Origin: Glaciibacter superstes DSM 21135
GTDB lineage: Bacteria > Actinomycetota > Actinomycetes > Actinomycetales > Microbacteriaceae
Length of the DNA stretch: 64,000 nt
Direction: 5' to 3'
NCBI RefSeq assembly: GCF_000421145.1
Contig: NZ_ATWH01000010.1
Location: forward strand, 62,001 to 126,000
The translations under genes and the position numbers were made by a program. Within the stretch, counting starts at the first letter, position 1. Every line of letters begins with the position of its first letter. The notes beneath the pieces were generated by a model. The model saw only the letters and a list, made by a program, of their open reading frames with translations. It had not been told where the DNA came from and did not search any database. Positions 18,686-26,357 of the stretch are shown in pieces.

Positions 18686-19363
18686 TTAGAGCTTGACGAG
18701 GCCGATGACGATCAGTGCTGCCCCGACGAACAGGATGGCGACGCTGCCGATCGTGCGGATGTGGCGAAGCAGCCACCCCCTGGCCGAGCGCACAGCGCCC
18801 TTGACCCGATCACCCCCGAACGCGAAGATCACAACGGGAGCCACGATGGTCAGGGATGCGACGACGCTGAACACGACGACCATGATCGTGACCTCAGCGA
18901 GGTCGTGGCCTCTCTGCCCGATGACCAAGCCGGCCGCGACCGAGATGACGAAGTTCTTCGGGCGGAACGCGGCATAGGCGAATCCGACCAGCGAGGCCCT
19001 CGCAGGGGACAGCCGGTCTACTCTCGACAGCCAGCCAGGCAACTCGGCGTCTGGTGCCACGCGGGAGCCTCGAACCAGCTGCACTATCCCGAGCGCCACG
19101 AACCCGGCGCCGAGCACGATCGGCACAGCGGCCAGAAGGGGATGTGACTCCGCGGCGCTGAGCGACGGCAGGATCACCAGCGATGACAGCGCACTGGCGC
19201 CTGCAGTGATGAACGCGACACCGGTCACCCAACCGACGGAGAAACCGATACTGCTGCCCTTGCCACGCGATGAGAGCAGCATCAGGATGACGCCGAGCAC
19301 CGGCATCGGACTGATCGCAATGGCGAGTGCATGCGGGATCAGTTCAGCGATCCCACCGATCAT
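18686..19363 (-). CDS. GAP family (SfLAP/Sap-like) membrane protein
   Basis: A 225-residue protein with six helices of the LysE-like superfamily. AIAISPMPVLGVILMLLSSRG, SIGFSVGWVTG and FAYAAFRPKNFVISVAAG are the conserved parts of the GAP family (sulfolipid-1-addressing and GPL-addressing proteins of mycobacteria), which help move envelope lipids. In this organism the cargo is unknown. The ATG at 19363 has AAAGGGGTGA at the right distance and is preferred over an ATG eight codons upstream. It is separated from the upstream cls gene by 53 bases and from the Ddn-like gene by 88 bases, all on one strand. Confidence 0.85.
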   Translation of the reverse strand: MIGGIAELIPHALAIAISPMPVLGVILMLLSSRGKGSSIGFSVGWVTGVAFITAGASALSSLVILPSLSAAESHPLLAAVPIVLGAGFVALGIVQLVRGSRVAPDAELPGWLSRVDRLSPARASLVGFAYAAFRPKNFVISVAAGLVIGQRGHDLAEVTIMVVVFSVVASLTIVAPVVIFAFGGDRVKGAVRSARGWLLRHIRTIGSVAILFVGAALIVIGLVKL

Positions 19364-19416
19364 CGCGGTCACCCCTTTCGGCGGCACTGTTGACCGCCAT
19401 TACCGTGCCATCCAAC

Positions 19417-20871
19417 TCACTGCAGCGAGGACGTGAGCCTGGCCAGGTTGTCCCGTACTTTCTGACCGAGCGGCCTCTCGAGCCAGTCTGCCAGTTCGAG
19501 CCGGTCGCTGTTCGCGCGATAGGAGTCTTCCACCCGGCGCATCCGTTGTACAAAATCACGACCGTGGACCATGACAGAGACCTCCATGTTCAGGCTGAAC
19601 GAACGGATGTCCATATTGCTCGACCCGATCACCGCCACCTCGTCGTCGATGGTGAAGTGTTTGGAGTGCAGCACCGTCGGAGCGCGGTACAGGTAGATCG
19701 ACACCACAGCGCGCAGGAGCGCTTCGTAGTATGACCGCTGGGCGTGATACACCAGCGGCTGGTCGCCGACCGCTGAGACGAAGAGCTCAACATCGACACC
19801 CCTGGACGCAGCGGTCACGATCGCGAGGAGTGTGGACTCCTCCGGCACGAAGTACGGGCTCGTGATGCTCACCCGATGTTCCGCCTTGTGGATCAGCATC
19901 GCGTACAGCTTGAGATTGTTGTCGTTGTCGAAGCTGGGTCCGCTCGGAACCACCTGGGCATCGAGAACGTCGGCGCCATGGCCAGGGATGACGCCGCTGG
20001 TATCGAGCGGAAGCAGCTCATCCGTCTCGCTGTACCAATCCGTCGCGAACACGGCCGCCAGTTCTCGCACGACAGGTCCCTCCAGGCGCACCATCAACTC
20101 GTGCCAGTGCAGGCCGCGACGCTGGTTCGACTTCTTGAGGTAGCTCGCGTCGATGAGGTTCTGCGATCCGGTGAAACCGACGCGGTCATCGATGACGACG
20201 AGCTTGCGGTGATTGCGCATGTCAGCGCGCTGCCATTGCCTGCGGAGTGGTCGAAGCGGCAGCATCGCCCGCCATTCGGCACCCATCGTGCGAAGCGTCT
20301 CCAGAGTCTCGCGGCGCCCGGGAAAGAGGAAACCGGAGACGTGATCGGAGAGAACGCGCACCTTCACACCGCGCCGGGTGGCTCGACCGAGAGCATCGAA
20401 GAACGCGGCGGTGCCCGAGTCCAGCACGAGGATGTAGAACTGCACGTGGACGAAGTGCTCTGCCGCATCGATGTCCTCGATCATCCGGTCGAACGAGCCC
20501 TGGTAGTCATCCAGCAGCTCGGCGCGATTTCCGCCCACCATCGGCAGACCGCCAAGTGTTCGGTTCAGCCGCGCTGCCGACCTCAGCCAGGTCGGCCACT
20601 CATCGTCGTGGCTGACCTCCGACAGGCCGGGGGTCCTTTCCAGCACCAGTGTGTTGACTTCGCGTTGCTTGTCCATGCGGGCCTTCGGGAGCCGGCCGAA
20701 GCCGATGAGGAGGAAGACGAGCGCGCCGAGGAAGGGGATGAAGATGATCGTCAGCACCCAGGCGATGGCGGCGGACGGCCGCCGGTTCGCAGAGATCAGT
20801 ACCGTGGCGACAAAGCCGATGAGCACATGCAACAGCAGCAGGACAAGAGCGAGAACCGAGTAGTCGGGCAT
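19417..20871 (-). CDS. cls: Cardiolipin synthase
   Basis: A 484-residue phospholipase D-type cardiolipin synthase. It starts with two membrane helices (LALVLLLLHVLIGFVATVLI, then AAIAWVLTIIFIPFLGALVF). Two HKD catalytic motifs follow: HRKLVVIDDRVGFTGSQN in the middle and HSKHFTIDDEVAVIGSSNMD near the end, each with the needed His, Lys and Asp. It joins two phosphatidylglycerol molecules into cardiolipin at the membrane. Length and architecture are normal. The ATG at 20871 lies 11 bases after the stop of the AI-2E family gene, so the two are probably one transcript. Confidence 0.95.
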   Translation of the reverse strand: MPDYSVLALVLLLLHVLIGFVATVLISANRRPSAAIAWVLTIIFIPFLGALVFLLIGFGRLPKARMDKQREVNTLVLERTPGLSEVSHDDEWPTWLRSAARLNRTLGGLPMVGGNRAELLDDYQGSFDRMIEDIDAAEHFVHVQFYILVLDSGTAAFFDALGRATRRGVKVRVLSDHVSGFLFPGRRETLETLRTMGAEWRAMLPLRPLRRQWQRADMRNHRKLVVIDDRVGFTGSQNLIDASYLKKSNQRRGLHWHELMVRLEGPVVRELAAVFATDWYSETDELLPLDTSGVIPGHGADVLDAQVVPSGPSFDNDNNLKLYAMLIHKAEHRVSITSPYFVPEESTLLAIVTAASRGVDVELFVSAVGDQPLVYHAQRSYYEALLRAVVSIYLYRAPTVLHSKHFTIDDEVAVIGSSNMDIRSFSLNMEVSVMVHGRDFVQRMRRVEDSYRANSDRLELADWLERPLGQKVRDNLARLTSSLQ

Positions 20872-20882
20872 CGGCGACCGGA

Positions 20883-21938
20883 TCAGCGGGCGTTCTGGGC
20901 TGGGACGACGATCTTCTTGATTATCAGCAGGATCGACGCCGTTACCGGGCAGGCCACCAGTGCGCCGAGCAGCCCGAGCAGCGTGCCGCCGACGAGGGCC
21001 CCGATCAGCACGAGCGAACCCGGGATGCTGATGGCCTTCCCGACGATGCGCGGGGTGAGCACATATGCCTCGATCTGCATGTATACGAGCATTGCGATCA
21101 ACACAACGAGAGCAGTGCCCGGTGACGTGAAGAGGGAGACCACGGTCACGATCACGGTATTGATGACACTCCCGACCAGGGGGATCAGGGTGATCGGAAG
21201 GGCGAGGGCCGCGAGGACTGCTGCATACCGCACCCCGGCGACCGAGAGCAGCAGGAAAGTGAATGCCGCGTTGATGATGGCGAGGATGAACATGCCACTG
21301 AGGTACTTTCCGACTGAGTCACCGATCTGCTCGGCGATTTCGGTGAACGCGGGCCGTTTGGTGGCCGGTATCAGCGAGTACAGGCTCTGCTTCATGGTCT
21401 CGAGCGACGCGAGGAAGTACAGCGTGAGAGCCACGACAAAAATCACCCCGAAGGTGCCGTTGAGCACGTTGGCACCGACTCGGAGGGCACCTCCGCTGAT
21501 GGCCAGCCACACGGCCGGGTCTGCGGCAGAGTGCTGAAGCTGGTGCACGAACGGGGTGAGCGCACCTCCGACGCTGGAATCGAAGGCGACGAACCAGGCC
21601 TGGTGCTCGATCTGTCCGAGTCCGCCTGGCAACTGCCTGATGAGCGCGCCGGCCTGGTCGGTGATGATCGGAACGACAGCCCAGAGCAGCAATCCGACCA
21701 GGACCAGGAAGATCGCCATGACGATGAGCACGGCGCCGACCCGTGAAATGCGGCGTGACTCGAGCTTTCGCACCAGTGGATAGAGGCCGAGGGTGATGAA
21801 CAATGCGAAGAAGATCAGGGTAAGGGCATAACTGAGATTGGCGATGGCGGCGCCCAGCACCAGCGCGAGCAGCACTCCGAGCGTCGTGATGAAGCCGAAT
21901 CGAAAGGGGCCCGATCTCAGGAGGCTGGTCGAACTCAT
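20883..21938 (-). CDS. AI-2E family (TqsA/PerM superfamily) transporter
   Basis: A 351-residue protein with about seven to eight membrane segments. The family pattern is clear: hydrophobic pair near the N-terminus, a long extracellular helix region around residues 100-160, then VGKYLSGMFILAIINAAFTF, LALPITLIPLVGSVINTVIV and TPRIVGKAISIPGSLVLIGALVGGT. Members export AI-2-like signals or act as Na+(Li+)/H+ antiporters; the substrate here is unknown. It is the first gene of a probable operon with cls. Despite the family name it is unrelated to the perM gene at 8888. Confidence 0.9.
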   Translation of the reverse strand: MSSTSLLRSGPFRFGFITTLGVLLALVLGAAIANLSYALTLIFFALFITLGLYPLVRKLESRRISRVGAVLIVMAIFLVLVGLLLWAVVPIITDQAGALIRQLPGGLGQIEHQAWFVAFDSSVGGALTPFVHQLQHSAADPAVWLAISGGALRVGANVLNGTFGVIFVVALTLYFLASLETMKQSLYSLIPATKRPAFTEIAEQIGDSVGKYLSGMFILAIINAAFTFLLLSVAGVRYAAVLAALALPITLIPLVGSVINTVIVTVVSLFTSPGTALVVLIAMLVYMQIEAYVLTPRIVGKAISIPGSLVLIGALVGGTLLGLLGALVACPVTASILLIIKKIVVPAQNAR

Positions 21939-21983
21939 GGGGTCAGGCTATTGCACCGTGGCCGAATCAGCACCGGAGGCGCG

Positions 21984-22304
21984 CTACGAGGGCGACCAGC
22001 GGGCGGATGCGTAGTCGACCCGGTACGCATCCGTTGACGACGACGTCTTCAGCGGCGTTCCCTCTGCCTCGTAGTGCTCGAGTGCGCGGTTCTCATGGCA
22101 GACCGGCGGATGACCCCCTGAGCGGATCACGCGCCACCATGGCACGTCTGAACCGTAGTGGGACATGACCTGGCCGACCACGCGCGCGCCCCGCGACCCG
22201 AGCACGGCGGCGATGTCGCCATACGTCATTACGCGCCCCGGCGGAATCTGGTCGACGATATCGAGCACATTCATCACGAACGGACTCTCTGGTGCAAGAC
22301 GCAT
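21984..22304 (-). CDS. Alkyltransferase-like (ATL) protein, MGMT DNA-binding fold without the catalytic Cys
   Basis: A 106-residue protein matching the C-terminal DNA-binding domain of O6-alkylguanine alkyltransferase: VLDIVDQIPPGRVMTYGDIAAVLGSRGARVVGQVMSHY. Where active enzymes read PCHRV, this one reads VPWWRVIRSGG, so the acceptor cysteine is replaced by Trp. ATL proteins of this kind bind alkylated guanines and hand them to nucleotide excision repair. The ATG at 22304 is preferred; the frame runs upstream into the GNAT gene. It lies 16 bases after the GNAT stop and is probably co-transcribed with it. Confidence 0.88.
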   Translation of the reverse strand: MRLAPESPFVMNVLDIVDQIPPGRVMTYGDIAAVLGSRGARVVGQVMSHYGSDVPWWRVIRSGGHPPVCHENRALEHYEAEGTPLKTSSSTDAYRVDYASARWSPS

Positions 22305-22320
22305 GGTTTCGACCCGGATG

Positions 22321-22773
22321 TTAGAGCTGCAGCGCGCCGATGATCTCGCCGTACTGGGTCTCACCGACGTCGGTGAAGCCGATGCGGTGGAAGAACGCCT
22401 CCGGGCCTTCTTCTCCCGATTCCCAGATCACGGTGATGCGCTCGAATCCTCGTGAGCGCGCTTCCTCCGCGAGTGCGTCCGCGGCGAACTTGCCGACACC
22501 CTGGCCCTGGGCATCCGCGTCGACGTTGATGCGCCAGATGCACGCACGCAGTTCCTCTTGTTCGGACTCCGGGTCGAAATTGCCGTGGATGAACCCCACG
22601 ACCTGGTCTCCCTGCAGCACCACCCGCTGCCAGGATGTGGCCGGGTTGATCGTTGCCGCGGCGACCGAATAGGTGACCGGTGCGATGAATTGTTCCTGGC
22701 CAGGCTTCAGGCTCAGGCCATTGGCGGCAACCACGTTGCCGGCGGACAGTTCTTCCAGTCTCAGCTCACCCAT
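22321..22773 (-). CDS. GNAT family N-acetyltransferase
   Basis: A 150-residue acetyl-CoA-dependent acetyltransferase. The core is visible as RACIWRINVDADAQGQGVGKFAADALAEEARSRG, where QGQGVGK is the acetyl-CoA pyrophosphate loop, followed by ITVIWESGEEGPEAFFHRIGFTDVGE, the typical C-terminal strand and helix. A substrate cannot be assigned. The ATG at 22773 is the first of the frame. It heads a two-gene unit with the ATL protein and is divergent from icd; the 176-base gap contains the icd promoter region. Confidence 0.88.
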   Translation of the reverse strand: MGELRLEELSAGNVVAANGLSLKPGQEQFIAPVTYSVAAATINPATSWQRVVLQGDQVVGFIHGNFDPESEQEELRACIWRINVDADAQGQGVGKFAADALAEEARSRGFERITVIWESGEEGPEAFFHRIGFTDVGETQYGEIIGALQL

Positions 22774-22850
22774 GTGAACAGGCTAACCTGCCGCAGGGCC
22801 GCCCGGTAGTCGGGTTCGCAAGCGCCCTGGTACGTGCTGCACGAGCAAAT

Positions 22851-22876
22851 TATCTCGATGTCAAGATACTTATGAT
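22851..22876 (+). promoter_or_regulatory. Palindromic operator and -10 of icd
   Basis: TATCTCGATGTCAAGATA (22851-22868) is an 18-base inverted repeat with 14 matching positions. A consensus-like TATGAT (22871-22876) follows directly as the probable -10, so the palindrome occupies the -35/spacer zone. The same core lies upstream of sucC at 4893. A regulator bound here would block polymerase or replace the -35 contact. No candidate gene for it lies in the window. Confidence 0.6.
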
Positions 22877-22949
22877 CCTCTAGTAAGCTTGACGCTGGCC
22901 AATCGGCCCCCCGTTGGTTCGGGGAAACAGGCTTTCGGAGGAGAACGTA

Positions 22950-24164
22950 GTGTCGAAGATCAAGGTTGAAGGTAAAGTCGTCGAGCTCGACGGCGATGAG
23001 ATGACCCGCATCATCTGGCAGGCGATCAAAGATTCACTCATCCACCCTTACCTCGACGTCGATCTCGAGTACTACGACCTGTCGATCCAGAAGCGTGACG
23101 AGACGGATGACCAGATCACGATCGACGCTGCCCACGCGATCCAGAAGCACGGTGTCGGCGTCAAGTGCGCAACAATCACGCCAGATGAGGCGCGCGTTGA
23201 GGAATTCGGCTTGAAGAAGATGTGGCGCTCTCCCAACGGCACCATCCGCAACATCCTCGGCGGCACCATCTTCCGTGAGCCGATCATCATCTCCAACGTC
23301 CCGCGCCTGGTTCCGGGCTGGAACAAGCCGATCATCATCGGCCGTCACGCGTTCGGCGACCAGTACCGCGCCACAGACTTCCGCTTCGAGGGCGAAGGCA
23401 CCCTCACCATGACGTTCACCCCGAAAGACGGCACAGAGCCGCAGTCGTTCGAGGTCTTCCAGTCGCCAGGCAGCGGTGTGGCGATGGGCATGTACAACCT
23501 CGACGAGTCGATTCGCGACTTCGCCCGTGCCTCGCTGAACTACGGCCTCGAGCGCAACTACCCGGTGTACCTTTCCACCAAGAACACCATCCTGAAGGCA
23601 TACGACGGTCGTTTCAAAGACCTGTTCCAGGAGGTCTTCGACGCCGAGTTCAAGACGAAGTTCGAAGAAGCCGGCATCACCTACGAGCACCGCCTCATCG
23701 ACGACATGGTCGCGGCGAGCCTCAAGTGGGAGGGCGGCTACGTCTGGGCGTGCAAGAACTACGACGGCGACGTGCAGTCAGACACCGTCGCGCAGGGCTT
23801 CGGTTCGCTCGGCCTGATGACCAGCGTGCTGACCACTCCGGACGGCAGCGTAGTCGAGGCAGAGGCCGCACACGGCACGGTGACCCGTCACTACCGCCAG
23901 CACCAGCAGGGCAAGCCCACCTCGACCAACCCGATCGCCTCGATCTACGCCTGGACCCGTGGCCTCGCCCACCGTGGAAAGCTCGACGACAACCAGGCCC
24001 TGATCGACTTCTCGCACACGCTGGAAGACGTCGTCATCAAGACGGTTGAGAGCGGCAAGATGACCAAGGACCTCGCCATGCTGGTCGGGCCGGAGCAGGC
24101 CTACCTGACGACCGAAGAGTTCCTCGGCGCTCTCGCCGACAACCTCAAGGCGCGCCTGGCGTAA
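22950..24164 (+). CDS. icd: NADP-dependent isocitrate dehydrogenase (eukaryotic-like, homodimeric type)
   Basis: A 404-residue isocitrate dehydrogenase of the type II/eukaryotic-like subfamily, which decarboxylates isocitrate to 2-oxoglutarate with NADP. Landmarks: [18 protein letters not shown] at the N-terminus, [39 protein letters not shown] with the substrate-binding Ser/Asn/Arg, [16 protein letters not shown], the metal-binding [16 protein letters not shown], and [18 protein letters not shown] for NADP. The start is GTG at 22950, preceded by GGAGGAG; a longer frame upstream lacks a ribosome site. A strong terminator follows, so it is monocistronic. It shares an upstream palindrome with sucC. 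Confidence 0.97.
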   Translation: MSKIKVEGKVVELDGDEMTRIIWQAIKDSLIHPYLDVDLEYYDLSIQKRDETDDQITIDAAHAIQKHGVGVKCATITPDEARVEEFGLKKMWRSPNGTIRNILGGTIFREPIIISNVPRLVPGWNKPIIIGRHAFGDQYRATDFRFEGEGTLTMTFTPKDGTEPQSFEVFQSPGSGVAMGMYNLDESIRDFARASLNYGLERNYPVYLSTKNTILKAYDGRFKDLFQEVFDAEFKTKFEEAGITYEHRLIDDMVAASLKWEGGYVWACKNYDGDVQSDTVAQGFGSLGLMTSVLTTPDGSVVEAEAAHGTVTRHYRQHQQGKPTSTNPIASIYAWTRGLAHRGKLDDNQALIDFSHTLEDVVIKTVESGKMTKDLAMLVGPEQAYLTTEEFLGALADNLKARLA

Positions 24165-24182
24165 CCTCGCGCGCGCTTTCGA

Positions 24183-24214
24183 AAGGGCCCCGACCATTTG
24201 CGGTCGGGGCCCTT
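24183..24214 (+). terminator. Terminator after icd
   Basis: AAGGGCCCCGACC and GGTCGGGGCCCTT are perfect complements around a six-base loop, 18 bases after the icd stop, followed by CTGCAT. Strong intrinsic-type hairpin. Confidence 0.9.
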
Positions 24215-24227
24215 CTGCATGACTTGA

Positions 24228-24328
24228 TGACGGATGCCGCTGCACCAAACTAGGAGATCCGGGTTTCAGAGGGCGAGTTTGTCCTTGTTTCGGTGCGCTG
24301 CGGTGAATTCTTCCTATTCTCGGCAAGT
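24228..24328. repeat. Intergenic repeat, copy 1 (about 100 bases)
   Basis: From TGACGGATGCCGCTGCACC to TTCTTCCTATTCTCG. Copy 2 (24401-24500) repeats it in the same orientation with roughly four of five bases identical over the full length. This 399-base stretch between icd and the ABC operon has no gene that I can support. On the minus strand both copies leave an open frame (IGRIHRSAPKQGQT in copy 1), but there is no ribosome site and the frame does not form a recognisable protein. Confidence 0.8.
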
Positions 24329-24400
24329 GGCGGCAACGGACGCGGGCCGGCCTGCGGCATCCGTTGTCGTGTGCGTCGCGGCGTTTGTCGTCCGTGTATG

Positions 24401-24500
24401 TGACGGATGCCGCTGCACCAAAGTAGGAGATCCCCGCTCCAGAGGGTCAATCTGTCCTTGTTTGGGTGCGTTGTGGTGGATTCTTCCTATTTTCGCGACG
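24401..24500. repeat. Intergenic repeat, copy 2 (about 100 bases)
   Basis: Direct repeat of 24228-24328, from TGACGGATGCCGCTGCACC to TTCTTCCTATTTTCG. The ends are the best conserved parts and the middle varies. The remaining bases to 24563 are a short GCGGCAGGC-type repetitive stretch just downstream of the ABC operon stop. The element could be a dispersed non-coding repeat or the trace of a small mobile element. Confidence 0.8.
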
Positions 24501-24563
24501 AGCGGCGGGCGGCACCGCACGGCAGCCAGCGCGGCAGGCGCGGCAGGCGCGGCAGGCGCCGGA

Positions 24564-25250
24564 TCAGCCGGCGGTGACCAGCCGGCCGTCGTGCAGCTCG
24601 AGCACGCGGTCTGCTCGCGCCATCAGCAACGGGTCGTGCGTCGCCACGATCGCGGCCACTCCCTGCGCATGCACGAGGTCGGCGATCAGATCCATCACGG
24701 CGGCGGCCGTCGCACTGTCAAGCTGACCGGTCGGCTCATCGGCCAGCAGGATGTCTGGCCGAGACACCAGCGCCCTGGCCAACCCCACCCGCTGCTGCTG
24801 GCCGCCGGAGAGCTCATACGGACGCTGGGCGCCGTGCTCTCCGAGCCCGACCACGTCGAGCACTTCGGCGACACGGGCGTCGCGCGTGGCGGCATCCGTT
24901 TGCTGAATGCGAAGCGGCACCTCGACATTCTCCGCTGCCGACAGCACAGGGATCAGCCCGAACGACTGGAAGACGAATCCCAGGCGCTTCTGCCGCATCT
25001 CACCCAACGCTCGCTCGGGCATCGAGCCCAGGTTCGTATCTCCGAGCCAGACCTCACCGGAATCCGGCCGGTCGAGCCCGCCGAGCAGGTTGAGCAGCGT
25101 CGTCTTGCCGGACCCTGACGGCCCGCGCACCACAAGCAGTTCACCGGCGCCGACCTCGAGGGAGATGTCTGTGCAGGCATGCACGTCGCCGGCCTGGGTG
25201 TGAAAGACGCGTGAAACGGAGGCCGCGCGCAGCACGGGTGAGCTGGTCAC
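24564..25250 (-). CDS. ABC transporter ATPase (LolD/MacB type)
   Basis: A 228-residue stand-alone ATPase. It has Walker A GPSGSGKTTLL, signature LSGGQQQRVGLARAL, Walker B ILLADEPTGQLD and switch VATHDPLL, with the LolD-like GLDRPDSGEVWLGDTNL spacing. Such ATPases power FtsX-type mechanotransmission permeases that extract or export lipoproteins, antibiotics or peptides. The GTG start overlaps the stop of the upstream ATPase gene by four bases. It is the last gene of a four-gene operon with two large FtsX permeases and a second ATPase, so two ATPases may form a heterodimer. Confidence 0.92.
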   Translation of the reverse strand: MTSSPVLRAASVSRVFHTQAGDVHACTDISLEVGAGELLVVRGPSGSGKTTLLNLLGGLDRPDSGEVWLGDTNLGSMPERALGEMRQKRLGFVFQSFGLIPVLSAAENVEVPLRIQQTDAATRDARVAEVLDVVGLGEHGAQRPYELSGGQQQRVGLARALVSRPDILLADEPTGQLDSATAAAVMDLIADLVHAQGVAAIVATHDPLLMARADRVLELHDGRLVTAG

Positions 25251-26353
25251 GGTGTCTCCTCGGTGCTGTGGGAGTCTTCGGTGTTGCCGGAATGCTCGGT
25301 GTTGCCGGAATGCTCGGTGTTGCCGGAATGCTCGGTGGTGCCGGCGGGCGCGGCCTGCGGCGCTCCGCTGTGGCGACCGTGGCGCTGAGCAGCACGAGCA
25401 TCGGCATCTTGTTCGGCCATGCGCTCCGCCTCGCGCTCCCGTTGCCCTGGCCAGACGCCGACGTGGTCTGGCTCGAGGGCGAGTCGAACCCGATCGCGCA
25501 GGTTCAGGCGGTTCGTGAACTCGGCCGGCAGCTGCATGCGTCCGGCCCGGTCAAGCACCGCGAACTCCTCAGCGATGTGGTGTTCGAGCCCGTCTTCGTC
25601 GACGTGGGAACGCCGCAGCACCTCTGTCGAGGTGCGCCCGTCGCGAATCTGAACCGTGCGCCGCACCTGCCCAGACACCGCGGGGTCATGGGTCACGATG
25701 AGGATGGTCACCCCGCGTTCGCGGTTGACGGCTTCCATCGCCGCAAGCACTTCGACGCTGGTTGCCTCATCGAGCTCTCCGGTCGGCTCGTCGGCGAGCA
25801 GCACGGCTGGCGAGTTCGCAATCGCGACGGCGATCGCGACCCGCTGCTGCTGACCGCCAGACATCTCGCCCGGACGCCGGTCGCGGCAATCGCCGACCTC
25901 GAGCAGGTCGAGCAGTTCGATGGTCTTCGCCTGCCTCTTGGCGGCCGGCACCGAGCGACCGACGACCATCGCCATCGCGATGTTCTCGGCTGCGGTGTAG
26001 TAGGGCAGCAGGTTCCGGGACGTCTGCTGCCAGACGAAGCCGACGCTGCGCCGCTGGTAGGCGACCCGCTCAGCGCGCTTCATCGACAGCAGGTCGTGCC
26101 CCGCGACTCTGGCGACACCCGCGGTGGGGGTGTCGAGGCCGGAGAGGATCGTCATCAGCGTGGACTTGCCAGAACCGGATGCGCCGACCAGCGCCACCAT
26201 CTCGCCCTCGTCGACGCGGAGGTTCAGGCCCTGCAGCGCCTGAACCTCGACACCCTGTGCGGTGAAGATGCGCACCAGGTCGACGCAGAGAATATGCGGT
26301 TCGACCGCCTCGGCGGCTCTCACGGCCGTCTCCATTGAGGTTGTATCCGTCAC
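25247..26353 (-). CDS. ABC transporter ATPase (LolD/MacB type) with long repetitive C-terminus
   Basis: A 368-residue ATPase. The first 240 residues are a normal LolD-type domain: GASGSGKSTLM, MSGGQQQRVAIAVAI, LLADEPTGELDEATS and IVTHDPAV. After that comes about 130 extra residues. Part of it (AVLDRAGRMQLPAEFTNRL) looks like the AbrB-like extension seen on some actinobacterial LolD ATPases; the end is a low-complexity tail with NTEHSG repeats. The start is the GTG at 26353, four bases after the upstream permease stop with GGAAGGA in front; a longer ATG start overlaps that permease and is less likely. The tail is encoded by perfect 18-base DNA repeats. Confidence 0.88.
   Translation of the reverse strand: MTDTTSMETAVRAAEAVEPHILCVDLVRIFTAQGVEVQALQGLNLRVDEGEMVALVGASGSGKSTLMTILSGLDTPTAGVARVAGHDLLSMKRAERVAYQRRSVGFVWQQTSRNLLPYYTAAENIAMAMVVGRSVPAAKRQAKTIELLDLLEVGDCRDRRPGEMSGGQQQRVAIAVAIANSPAVLLADEPTGELDEATSVEVLAAMEAVNRERGVTILIVTHDPAVSGQVRRTVQIRDGRTSTEVLRRSHVDEDGLEHHIAEEFAVLDRAGRMQLPAEFTNRLNLRDRVRLALEPDHVGVWPGQREREAERMAEQDADARAAQRHGRHSGAPQAAPAGTTEHSGNTEHSGNTEHSGNTEDSHSTEETP
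25281..25334 (-). repeat. Three perfect 18-bp tandem repeats inside the ATPase gene
   Basis: GTGTTGCCGGAATGCTCG occurs three times without change and a fourth degenerate copy follows. Being 18 bases long it keeps the frame, adding SGNTEH-type units to the disordered tail. The copies are identical even at silent positions, so the expansion is recent. Confidence 0.95.
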
Positions 26354-26357
26354 GGGA

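Noticed and set aside
20883..21938. Naming the AI-2E family gene as an autoinducer-2 exporter
   Set aside because: No luxS or lsr genes are present in the window and the family has several functions, including ion antiport.
24314..24520. Short minus-strand ORFs across the 100-base repeats
   Set aside because: No ribosome site or start conserved in both copies, and the peptides match no family; better treated as non-coding repeats.
25281..25334. Possible CRISPR-like repeats
   Set aside because: The units are adjacent with no spacers, only 18 bases long, and lie inside an intact ATPase gene in frame.
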